Assembly: GCA_937873375.1 (NCBI GenBank)
Contig: CALMWK010000021.1
Span: forward strand, 1-40,345
Direction of reading: 5' to 3'
From: Candidatus Bathyarchaeota archaeon
GTDB lineage: Archaea > Thermoproteota > Bathyarchaeia > Bathyarchaeales > Bathycorpusculaceae
DNA length: 40,345 nucleotides
Below, in pieces: positions 31,545 to 39,204 of the stretch. Numbering within the stretch: position 1 is the first letter of the stretch; each line of letters begins with the position of its first letter. Made by a program: the position numbers and the translations under genes. The notes under the pieces are model-generated. The model searched no databases and was not told the DNA's origin. It saw nothing but the letters and a program-made list of their open reading frames with translations.

Positions 31545-31562
31545 TCCCTGATATGTTAGGGA
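31545..31562. promoter_or_regulatory. Imperfect palindrome upstream of hcp
   Basis: TCCCT-GATATGTT-AGGGA (31545-31562) is an inverted repeat of 5 bp arms with partial inner symmetry, 50 nt before the hcp start. It may be an operator for the nitrosative or oxygen stress control common to this gene. That is inference. Confidence 0.3.
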
Positions 31563-31611
31563 CAACATCTATGTGCGTTCGCAACTAACTGCATAGTAAG
31601 GTGAAACATGT

Positions 31612-33261
31612 ATGAGTCAAAAACAAATGTTCTGTTATCAATGTGAACAAACAGCGAAAGGCCAAGGCTGCACAGTTTTGGGTGTTTGCGGGAAAACCCC
31701 TGATGTTGCTGCGCTTCAAGATTTGTTGCTCTATTCTTTGAAGGGTCTATCGCAGGTTGCTGTTGAAGCCAAGAAAGTTGGCGTCCGAGATGAGAAAACC
31801 AATATTTTCACCTGCGAGGCGCTGTTTGCGCTTTTGACGAACGTGAATTTTGATCCAAACGCATTCATCGGATACATTCGGAAAACTGTTGAGCTGCGGG
31901 ATGCGTTGCGGCAAAAGGCGCAGGTCGCCGGAGAGTGCAATTGGTATGCGCTTGATTGTGGTGCTATCAATTTGGCTTTGGAGGATACCACTGAAGGTCT
32001 GATGGAGCAAGCTAAGCGTGTTGGGCTGAAGACTGAGGCGAATATTAACGATGACATTCTATCTCTTAAGTCAATACTGACTTACGGCTTATATGGCGTA
32101 GCTGCCTACACGTACCATGCGTACACTTTCGGTAAAAAAGACGACAAAGTTTTCGACTTCATCCACGAAGGTCTCGCTGCAACCATGGATAAGTCTCTGG
32201 GTGTTAACGACCTTGTTGGTTTGGCTTTGAAATGCGGTGAAATCAACATCCGGGCTATGGAGCTTCTGGATGCTGGAAACACTGAAGCGTTTGGTCACCC
32301 AACACCAACAAAGGTGCCCCTAGGCGCAAAGAAAGGCAAAGCAATTCTGGTCTCGGGTCACGACCTCAAAGACCTCGAGGAGCTTCTCAAGCAAACCGAA
32401 GGCAAAGGCATCAATGTTTACACGCACGGTGAGATGTTGCCTGCCCATGGGTATCCGAAGCTGAAGAAGTACGCACATCTGTATGGTCATTACGGAACTG
32501 CATGGCAGAATCAGCATCAAGAGTTTTCCGCGTTTCCAGGTGCCATTCTAATGACGACGAACTGCATCCAGAAACCGTTGGAAAACTACAAGGAGAATAT
32601 CTTCACTGCGGGTCCAGTAGGTTGGCCAGGAGTAACCCATGTAACTGGAGGCAACTTTAAGGCGGTCATTGATAAAGCGTTGGAGCTGCCTGGATTTGCT
32701 GAAGACAAAAGCGGCAAGACCGTGATGGTTGGGTTTGCTAGGAACGCTGTGTTGGCGGTGGCTGGTGCAGTGGTCGAGGCTGTTCAAAAAGGACACATAC
32801 GTCACTTCTTCTTGGTCGGTGGTTGCGACGGCGCTAAATCTGGACGAAACTACTATACAGAGTTCGTTGAGAAGGCACCCAAAGACACGGTGATTCTGAC
32901 GTTGGCGTGTGGGAAGTTCAGGTTCTTTGACATGGACTTAGGTGCAATCGACGGCATACCCAGACTGTTGGACGTTGGGCAGTGTAACGATGCTTACTCT
33001 GCTGTGAAAATTGCTCAGGCGCTGTCAGGCGTGTTCAAGGTTGGCATCAACGAGTTGCCGCTGTCGATGATTCTGTCATGGTACGAGCAGAAAGCCTGCG
33101 CCATATTGCTGTCGCTGCTGTACTTGGGCGTCAAAAACATCCGCTTAGGACCAAGCCTGCCCGCATTCATTACGCCGAACGTGCTCAAAGTGCTGGTGGA
33201 CAACTTCAACATCATGCCGACAAAGACAGCTGATGAAGACCTCAAGGCAATAATGAAATAA
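31612..33261 (+). CDS. hcp: Hybrid cluster protein (hydroxylamine/NO reductase type)
   Basis: A 549-aa iron-sulfur enzyme. The N-terminal cluster motif is C-x2-C-x8-C-x5-C ('CYQCEQTAKGQGC', then TVLGVC). The C-terminal half has the cysteines of the hybrid 4Fe-2S-2O cluster: 'GGCDGAKSG', ILTLACGKFRFF, and VGQCNDAYSA. It reduces NO or hydroxylamine and protects anaerobes from nitrosative stress. AAGGTGA precedes the ATG by about 7 nt, and a T-rich tract at 33271-33298 follows. Firm family call. Confidence 0.94.
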   Translation: MSQKQMFCYQCEQTAKGQGCTVLGVCGKTPDVAALQDLLLYSLKGLSQVAVEAKKVGVRDEKTNIFTCEALFALLTNVNFDPNAFIGYIRKTVELRDALRQKAQVAGECNWYALDCGAINLALEDTTEGLMEQAKRVGLKTEANINDDILSLKSILTYGLYGVAAYTYHAYTFGKKDDKVFDFIHEGLAATMDKSLGVNDLVGLALKCGEINIRAMELLDAGNTEAFGHPTPTKVPLGAKKGKAILVSGHDLKDLEELLKQTEGKGINVYTHGEMLPAHGYPKLKKYAHLYGHYGTAWQNQHQEFSAFPGAILMTTNCIQKPLENYKENIFTAGPVGWPGVTHVTGGNFKAVIDKALELPGFAEDKSGKTVMVGFARNAVLAVAGAVVEAVQKGHIRHFFLVGGCDGAKSGRNYYTEFVEKAPKDTVILTLACGKFRFFDMDLGAIDGIPRLLDVGQCNDAYSAVKIAQALSGVFKVGINELPLSMILSWYEQKACAILLSLLYLGVKNIRLGPSLPAFITPNVLKVLVDNFNIMPTKTADEDLKAIMK

Positions 33262-33270
33262 TTTCGCTCT

Positions 33271-33298
33271 CCTTTTTTCTCTGCCCTTTCTTTTATTA
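33271..33298 (+). terminator. T-rich terminator after hcp
   Basis: A pyrimidine tract with TTTTTT starts about 10 nt after the hcp stop and is followed by a second T run. It fits an archaeal oligo-T terminator. Confidence 0.45.
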
Positions 33299-33369
33299 GG
33301 TTGCTTTTGCATTTGCAATGCTTATTAACCAAAGTTGAGCTATGAGAAGGGAAAGGAGAAAAACAAGCT

Positions 33370-34281
33370 TTGCCTAATCTGTTTTCTAACCAGAAAAGCA
33401 AAGCCGTCTTTTTTACAATACTGGCAGGCGTCTTATGGGGCACGTCTTTTCCAATCATAAAACTTGGGCTATCAACAATTGACCCGTTTGCGTTTGTTTT
33501 CTGGCGTTTTCTATTTGCATCTGTTACATTGGTGGTGGTCATGCGGTTACTCGGGAAACTGGAATTTAAGATAACGGAAAAGAAACTGCTGGTTTTCTTA
33601 GGAATCGCCAACGCCTCAGGATACCTGCTGCAGTATGTTGGCATGAATTACACCACGGCGGCAAAGGCTGCGCTTTTCATAAATCTCAGCGCTATATGGG
33701 TTGCACTTTTAAGCCCCAGACTGCTGGGTGAAAGCTTTTCCCGCAAGAAAATTGTTGGCGTCCTCTTTGGTTTGGTAGGCATTATCTTTGTAAGCACTAA
33801 CCTAGATTTTTCAGGGTTAAGCGGTGGACAGCTTATCGGGGACTTGATGCTGCTTGTCTCCGGTGTTGCATGGGCATTTTTTATGGTTTATAACAAAAAG
33901 CTAATTATGGGTTCAACTTCGGCGATTTTTCAAGCTATGACTTGGGTGCTTGTGATAACACTGCTTTCAATTGTGCCCTTCTCAGTTTTGGCGGGACCTC
34001 GATTCTTTGATTTGTCGGGCACAGCGTGGGCAGCAATTATTTACACAGCAATTGTATGCTGGGTCATACCATACTACCTGTGGCTAGAGGGACTCAAACA
34101 TCTTTCCGCTTCCACATCTACGGTGCTGTTGTTGTCTGAAATAGTGGTGGCGGTTGTCGCCTCTGTGATTGTGTTGAAAGAGCCTATTACTGTGTTCTCC
34201 ACCATCGGAGCCTTCCTCATAATCATAGCTATAACACTCGTCTCGGTTAGAGACAAACAGCCAATTCGAGAGAAAAACTGA
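33370..34281 (+). CDS. EamA-family (DMT) transporter
   Basis: A 303-aa protein with ten membrane helices in two EamA repeats. The first opens 'GVLWGTSFPIIKLGLSTIDP' and has FVFWRFLFASV; the second has 'SGVAWAFFMVYNKKLI' and later 'VVAVVASVIVLKEPITVFST'. It exports metabolites such as amino acids or drugs, substrate unknown. TTG 33370 is used, with AAGGAG about 10 nt upstream. It lies 108 nt after hcp and 67 nt before the ABC transporter genes. Confidence 0.88.
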   Translation: MPNLFSNQKSKAVFFTILAGVLWGTSFPIIKLGLSTIDPFAFVFWRFLFASVTLVVVMRLLGKLEFKITEKKLLVFLGIANASGYLLQYVGMNYTTAAKAALFINLSAIWVALLSPRLLGESFSRKKIVGVLFGLVGIIFVSTNLDFSGLSGGQLIGDLMLLVSGVAWAFFMVYNKKLIMGSTSAIFQAMTWVLVITLLSIVPFSVLAGPRFFDLSGTAWAAIIYTAIVCWVIPYYLWLEGLKHLSASTSTVLLLSEIVVAVVASVIVLKEPITVFSTIGAFLIIIAITLVSVRDKQPIREKN

Positions 34282-34297
34282 AAAATCGGAATACGCT

Positions 34298-34310
34298 TAA
34301 ATTTAAATAC
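34298..34310 (+). promoter_or_regulatory. TATA box of the amino acid ABC operon
   Basis: TTAAATTTAAATAC at about 34298-34310 is a strong TATA element. Expected transcription start is near 34335, before GGGAGAAG and the ATG at 34349. Confidence 0.55.
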
Positions 34311-34348
34311 ATAAACCATTAAAATAAGACGTCTGGGAGAAGTTAAAT

Positions 34349-35182
34349 ATGGCAAAAATATTGACTATAGGTATAGTTGTAGTAATGCTCGTTGTGGGCT
34401 TTGTCATAGGCTTAGTTTCAAGCCCGTTCCTTATCGCGCAAAACTCGGCAACCACCGATACTGTTTGGGAAAACATACAAAAAACAGGCGTTATTAAAGT
34501 CGGTACCGACCCAACATGGCCGCCTTACCAATTGCGAGACACCGTCACCAACGAAATCGTAGGCTTCGAAGTGGATCTAGCAAACGCATGCGCCCAGAAA
34601 TTAGGGTTAACCATACAATGGAACGACGTAGGCTTCGACAACATCATCCTCTCCGTGCAGCAAGGCAGTCTCGACATGGGCGTCAGCGGCTTCTCTGTTA
34701 CGCCAGAAAGGTTAGACCAAGTTTCCTTCACTCTACCACACAGCACAACAGAAGGTCAAGTAGTAATGCTAACGAGCACCATGGCAGCCAAAGGCATAAC
34801 CACCTTAAACTCGCTGGAAGACTTCAAAAACTTAGGCATCACCGTAGGGGTACAAGCTGGAAACGTTGAACAAGAGGAACTTCAAAATGCAGGCGTAGAC
34901 ATCAGAACATGGAGTGACTCTGCATCACCATTCCAAGACCTGACTAGCGGAAACCCAAGCGTACAGGCGGTATACGCTGAAACGCCAATCACCACTAGCT
35001 GGATCGCAACGTTCCAAGCCCAAGGAAAAGACCTGGGTGTCGTCTACAGCCATCCATACTATCCAGTCGCGTTCCTCGTCGCTAAAAACTCACACACTCT
35101 GCTAGACAAAATGGACGGCGCACTCGCGCAACTTATCTACGACGGCACAGTAGACCAACTAAAAGCAAAATGGCATGCATAA
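34349..35182 (+). CDS. Polar amino acid ABC transporter, substrate-binding protein
   Basis: A 277-aa protein with an uncleaved-looking N-terminal membrane helix (about residues 4-27) that anchors it outside. The rest is a family 3 solute-binding fold: 'GVIKVGTDPTWPPYQLRDT', 'IVGFEVDLANACAQKLGLTI' and LDMGVSGFSVTPER, ending with a 'TVDQLKAKW' helix. It captures a polar amino acid for the two permeases. GGGAGAAG precedes the ATG. It is first of four genes in order binding protein, permease, ATPase, permease. Confidence 0.92.
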   Translation: MAKILTIGIVVVMLVVGFVIGLVSSPFLIAQNSATTDTVWENIQKTGVIKVGTDPTWPPYQLRDTVTNEIVGFEVDLANACAQKLGLTIQWNDVGFDNIILSVQQGSLDMGVSGFSVTPERLDQVSFTLPHSTTEGQVVMLTSTMAAKGITTLNSLEDFKNLGITVGVQAGNVEQEELQNAGVDIRTWSDSASPFQDLTSGNPSVQAVYAETPITTSWIATFQAQGKDLGVVYSHPYYPVAFLVAKNSHTLLDKMDGALAQLIYDGTVDQLKAKWHA

Positions 35183-35198
35183 ACCAACGTGATCAGTA

Positions 35199-35852
35199 TT
35201 GGACGTTTGGCAACAATTCATCATCCTATTGGAAGGAGTACCTCTAACTCTTTCCATTTCTATCTTTTCTTTCTTAATTGGCATAGTAGTAGGTTTACCT
35301 CTCGCATTCATCAGGGTTTACGAAAAAGAAATCAGCTTTGTAGTTGACGCATACGAAAAAATATTTCGTGGCGTCCCAGAAATCGTTTTGCTCCTACTTT
35401 TCTTTTTTGGTCTACGACCATTTTTCCCATTTCCATTCGGCAACGCTTTCTTTGTGGCATGTTTCGTACTAGGGTTGAGAAGCGCAGCCAATCAATCGCA
35501 GATTTATAGGGGCGCAATCCGAGGTGTTGGAGATGAACAGATGATTGCCGGCATGTCTGTCGGTTTCTCCAAGTGGAGGGCAATATGGTACATCATGATT
35601 CCACAGGTTTTCAATTTTTCCACTTCAGGTTTAGGCAGCGAGTATGCTCTGCTCATTAAAGATTCAGCTTACGTTTACGTCATCGGCTTAGCGGAAGTGA
35701 TGACGCGATCATTACAGTTAGCTAAGAGTGGACCTGGAGACTATGTTACACCGTTCGTGCTTGGCGCAGCAATTTACATCGCTTTAACGTTCCCCTTTGC
35801 CTTCTGGCTTGATAAATGGGGAAACAAGAGAAAGAAGAAAATAGGGTTGTAG
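35199..35852 (+). CDS. Polar amino acid ABC transporter, permease
   Basis: A 217-aa permease of the HisM/GlnP type with about five membrane helices. 'GVPLTLSISIFSFLIGIVVG' is the first, FRGVPEIVLLLLFFFGLRP is the typical segment after it, and 'GVGDEQMIAGMSVGFSKWRA' is the EAA loop that touches the ATPase. TTG 35199 follows GTGATC. Pairs with the permease at 36664 as a heterodimer. Confidence 0.9.
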   Translation: MDVWQQFIILLEGVPLTLSISIFSFLIGIVVGLPLAFIRVYEKEISFVVDAYEKIFRGVPEIVLLLLFFFGLRPFFPFPFGNAFFVACFVLGLRSAANQSQIYRGAIRGVGDEQMIAGMSVGFSKWRAIWYIMIPQVFNFSTSGLGSEYALLIKDSAYVYVIGLAEVMTRSLQLAKSGPGDYVTPFVLGAAIYIALTFPFAFWLDKWGNKRKKKIGL

Positions 35853-35856
35853 AAAA

Positions 35857-36660
35857 ATGGCAGACTTCGTAATGGAAGCAAGAAACGTATACAAAACCTA
35901 CAGCATCAAAAAAATCAAAAAAGGAGACGCCGCGTGCAACGTCCCCGTGAAGCATCAAGTAGAAGCGGTCAAAAACGTTTCACTGCAGATCAGGAAAGGC
36001 GACATCAAACTGATTTTTGGTCCCAGCGGCTCAGGAAAGAGCACTTTTCTGCGTTGCATGGCTATGCTTGACATTCCAGATAAGGGCGAAATCTACTTGG
36101 GAGATGAATGCTTAACCGCCCCTGGTGCCGACCTAAACAAAGCCCGTGCAAGAATCGGCTTTGTCTTCCAACACATTTACCTGTTTCGTCATCTCACGGC
36201 TTTAGGAAACGTGGAGTTGGCGCTTCGGCAGGTGCTTAAATTGCCTAAGGAAGAAGCCCGTAAACGTGCGTTGGATGCTTTGAATGAGGTGAAGGTTTCT
36301 GACTGCATCAACAAGTACCCTGCACAGATGTCGGGCGGACAAGCGCAGCGTGTAGGCATAGCCAGAGCCATAGCCCGTAACCCCGACATTATTCTCCTTG
36401 ACGAGCCTACCTCCGCGCTAGACCCAGAGCTCACAGGAGAAGTCATCGACACGCTACGCGACCTCGCAAAGGAAGGCACAACCATGCTGATAGTGAGCCA
36501 TGAAATGCCGTTTGCCCGTGAAGTAGCTGAGGAAATGATATTCTACGATGAAGGCAAAGTTGTCGAAACTGGGCCTCCGTCACTGTTCTTTAATGCTCCA
36601 AATACGGATCGAGCTAAACAATTCATGACACGAATCATAAATCGGACCACTAGGGAATAA
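35857..36660 (+). CDS. Polar amino acid ABC transporter, ATP-binding protein
   Basis: A 267-aa ATPase. Walker A is GPSGSGKST (residues 55-63), the Q-loop is VFQHIYLF, the signature is MSGGQAQRVGIARAI, and Walker B is DIILLDEPTSALDP. The N terminus has an insertion of about 17 residues (KKIKKGDAACNVPVKHQ) between the first strand and the core, which most family members lack. It starts 4 nt after the first permease gene, so the genes are translationally coupled. Confidence 0.93.
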   Translation: MADFVMEARNVYKTYSIKKIKKGDAACNVPVKHQVEAVKNVSLQIRKGDIKLIFGPSGSGKSTFLRCMAMLDIPDKGEIYLGDECLTAPGADLNKARARIGFVFQHIYLFRHLTALGNVELALRQVLKLPKEEARKRALDALNEVKVSDCINKYPAQMSGGQAQRVGIARAIARNPDIILLDEPTSALDPELTGEVIDTLRDLAKEGTTMLIVSHEMPFAREVAEEMIFYDEGKVVETGPPSLFFNAPNTDRAKQFMTRIINRTTRE

Positions 36661-36663
36661 GTG

Positions 36664-37341
36664 ATGTTAGAATTCCTCTTCAACCCAATGCATCAAGGGT
36701 GGATTGTTCAAGGGTTATTCCTGACAGTGGAAATTACACTTTTCGGGGTTCTGTTGGGGTTGGGCTTGGGGACTCTGCTGGCAATTGGCGACATTTACGG
36801 TAAAAAACCTGTCAAAGCAGCAATCGCCGTTTACGTAGAAATCTTTAGGGGAAGTCCGCTGTTTGTACAACTTTTTCTTGCAGTGTATACTGTGCCGACA
36901 ATACTTAATCTCCAGATTGATCATGCTATTTTGGCTTTTTTGGTTTTTGGATTAAACAGTGCCGGTTACCAAAAAGGCTACGTGAAAGGCGCAATGGAAA
37001 CCATATTGGATGATCAAATGCAGGCAGGTTTATCGACGGGGATGTCAAAAATTCAGACGCTTCGCTATGTGATTCTGCCGCAGGCTTATCGAATAGTAAT
37101 CCCCTCTTGGACCAACGAGTTCTGTTCCTTAACAAAAAGTACCGCCACCTTAGGCTACTTGGGTTTCATGGACTTGGTGGGTGCGGGTCTTGCAATTAAA
37201 GGCAGCAACTATGAAATCCTACCCGTGTGGATTGTTATTGGAGCAATCTATTTCGTGTGGATAACTGGTTTCGCCAAAATAATGGATGTAATTTATGAGA
37301 AAAAGAGGATACCCGGCGTGGAACTCGCAATGCAGTCATAA
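36664..37341 (+). CDS. Polar amino acid ABC transporter, second permease
   Basis: A 225-aa permease. 'GLFLTVEITLFGVLLGLGLG' is the first helix, FRGSPLFVQLFLAVYTVP the next signature, and 'LDDQMQAGLSTGMSKIQTLR' the EAA loop. ATG 36664 is preferred over an adjacent GTG because GGGA lies 7 nt upstream. Two different permease genes point to a heterodimeric membrane core. Confidence 0.9.
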   Translation: MLEFLFNPMHQGWIVQGLFLTVEITLFGVLLGLGLGTLLAIGDIYGKKPVKAAIAVYVEIFRGSPLFVQLFLAVYTVPTILNLQIDHAILAFLVFGLNSAGYQKGYVKGAMETILDDQMQAGLSTGMSKIQTLRYVILPQAYRIVIPSWTNEFCSLTKSTATLGYLGFMDLVGAGLAIKGSNYEILPVWIVIGAIYFVWITGFAKIMDVIYEKKRIPGVELAMQS

Positions 37342-37346
37342 AGCGG

Positions 37347-37934
37347 TTAGGCTTGTGTTTTCTTAAGTAGCCATGCCATGTTTCTGCCCAGGTCTTCCAT
37401 GGTTTTCATGCCTTCTTCATCGTTTTCTACGTCGCCCTTCTTTGAGCCCACGCCTATGTTCCAGTAGCTGCTTCCAGGCACTATCATTTGGCTTATGAAG
37501 AACAGGTGGTTAATCGCGTCGAACGTTGGCATGCCTCCTGCGCGGCGGACGGCGACGACGGCTGCGCCCACTTTGCGTTTGAACATGTCGTTGTTGGCTC
37601 TGGCGACGTAGCCTGCGCGGTCGATTAGCGTCTTCATTTCGGGCGTCATCATGCTAAAGTAAGTCGGCGAACCCAACAGGATGCCGTCGGCTTCCACCAT
37701 CTTGGCTATGTACTCGTTGACTTTGTCGTCCTCGATGATGCAGCGCTTGTTCTTGGTTTCGTAGCATGTTCGGCACGCGTTGCAGCCGCGGATGTTTTCG
37801 CCCGCAAGCTGAACCAACTCAGTTTCTATGCCTTCTGCTTCGAGAACTCTGAGGACACGTTTGAGAAGCAAAGCAGTGTTTCCGTCTTTTCGTGCACTGC
37901 CATTGAAAGCAACAACCTTCAAGTCAACAAACAC
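37347..37934 (-). CDS. Flavodoxin-fold iron-sulfur flavoprotein / NADPH reductase family
   Basis: A 195-aa protein. 'VVAFNGSARKDGNTALLLKR' is the FMN phosphate loop with the GSxRxxGNT motif. GCNACRTCYETKNKRCIIEDD has the compact C-x2-C-x2-C-x6-C cluster site of archaeal iron-sulfur flavoproteins. 'GILLGSPTYFSMMTPEMKTL' is the flavin loop. It transfers electrons, possibly in oxygen or peroxide defence. GTG 37934 is used. It is convergent with the ABC operon, 5 nt apart. Confidence 0.88.
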   Translation of the reverse strand: MFVDLKVVAFNGSARKDGNTALLLKRVLRVLEAEGIETELVQLAGENIRGCNACRTCYETKNKRCIIEDDKVNEYIAKMVEADGILLGSPTYFSMMTPEMKTLIDRAGYVARANNDMFKRKVGAAVVAVRRAGGMPTFDAINHLFFISQMIVPGSSYWNIGVGSKKGDVENDEEGMKTMEDLGRNMAWLLKKTQA

Positions 37935-38406
37935 ACTCCAAGCAATCTAAACGGGAAGAGAACAATAAAAAACTAACGCGCCAAAACCAGCCTTTTTGAG
38001 CCGAATTCCGCCGAAACGCGCCTTTCCCAGCCGCAGACTAAACCCGATTTGAATCCAGAATTAAAAAAGGGGCTCAAATCGGGGTTTCTAAAGGTAGGGG
38101 GGAGAGGGTAGGCAAAAGATAGGGGAGTCTACTAAGGGTCAAAACCTGTCAGCGTCAGACGCTAAAAAAGGGAAGGGGGTAGCAAAAACGATAGGGTCCT
38201 ATCAGAAGTCCGATTCTGTTGGTTCTGTACCGTCTGTGGTTATCTGTTTTCCATGCAAACTTTCAGTTAACAGTTTATACTGCAAACGGGAGTCTCGTGT
38301 TTTGAGTTGTCGTAGTTGTTGTGTTACACACATGAAATTATTAGTTGAAATTCACTTTGGGATTGTAGGGAAAAATCCTCTGCGAAATGCGCAGGAGGCG
38401 AATTGC
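37935..38406. other. Gap with inverted repeat and G-rich tracts
   Basis: No gene is supported before the ribosome site at 38391. An inverted repeat AAACCCGATTTGA (38040-38052) with TCAAATCGGGGTTT (38074-38087), one bulged base, can form a long hairpin. G-runs follow at 38096-38130 and 38171-38180, which could form a G-quadruplex. A non-coding RNA is possible but I cannot name one. Confidence 0.4.
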
Positions 38407-38634
38407 ATGGGAGATATTCTGCGAAGAATTTCGTCTTTCTTAGATTTGGATAGGGTAACGTGCAAGGACGCCCATTTGTGCGGCGAGTATTCTCCGTCAA
38501 GCTACACATGCGTCCACGGTGGAGGAAACTACTGTGGAAAATATCGGGCACTGAAGAAAAACGACCCGCAAAAGGCAAGCACTGAAGAGTCAGTTGATGT
38601 GGTTGTTGCTGAGCCAATGTGCGTAGAGACATAA
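38407..38634 (+). CDS. Cys-rich small protein, 75 aa
   Basis: The frame runs from ATG 38407 to TAA 38634. AGGAGG with 8 nt spacing is a very good ribosome site and fixes the start, although the frame is open further upstream. After MGDILRRISSFLDLDRV the protein has a cysteine set (VTCKDAHLC, SYTCVHGG, NYCGKYR at about residues 17-45) and then an acidic tail ending MCVET. The four central cysteines probably bind zinc or an iron-sulfur cluster. I do not recognise a family. Confidence 0.65.
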   Translation: MGDILRRISSFLDLDRVTCKDAHLCGEYSPSSYTCVHGGGNYCGKYRALKKNDPQKASTEESVDVVVAEPMCVET

Positions 38635-39204
38635 ACGTCTTTAGGCAAAACAGGAATTTGCCTTTCCGACACTTAGACGTACCTCACAGCCAAATCTGCT
38701 TTTTACTATCTACACAACCAAAATAGACCAACAAAACAAACTAAAAAGCAAAACGCAACCTAACAAACAGAGCCATAGAAGTTGTGTATAGCAATCAAAT
38801 TTCAACAACATCTAACCAAAAAACAACAAAACAAAACCCTAATCAGCCACCACCCCCATATACCTAGTACAACAAAACCACAGCAACCACCACTTTTACA
38901 CGCCAACAACACACAACACCACAAACAACCACACCAAAAACCGCAAACAACACCAACAAAAACCCCCACAAAACCCGCACAAACAACCCCACAACACTTA
39001 TATTACCGAAAAGCGCTTCTAAGACAATTCAGCAATCTATCATATACCATCAAAAATGCAACTCCCATCCCAAACAGATTGGAGTGAAGGGTGGATAGAG
39101 CCATCTTGACGCACAAGAAAAGCTCACATGACACCACGCATAGGCCAAAAGCGACGCAACAACATAGTATGTAAGGTTTCACCAAACGCCAATAGATACC
39201 ACCA
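38635..39204. other. A/C-skewed spacer and leader of the 23S gene
   Basis: From about 38700 to 39000 the plus strand is almost only A and C with very few G, and open frames in it are low-complexity (His, Thr, Pro, Gln, Lys) and are not called. A TATA-like TTATATTA at about 38998-39005 and another near 39038-39046 precede the rRNA. No tRNA or 16S sequence is present. 39060-39204 is probably the rRNA leader with processing sequences. Confidence 0.5.

Noticed and set aside
38782-39087. Open frame rich in His, Pro, Thr and Gln
   Set aside because: It lies in the A/C-skewed spacer, is low-complexity, and has no ribosome site.
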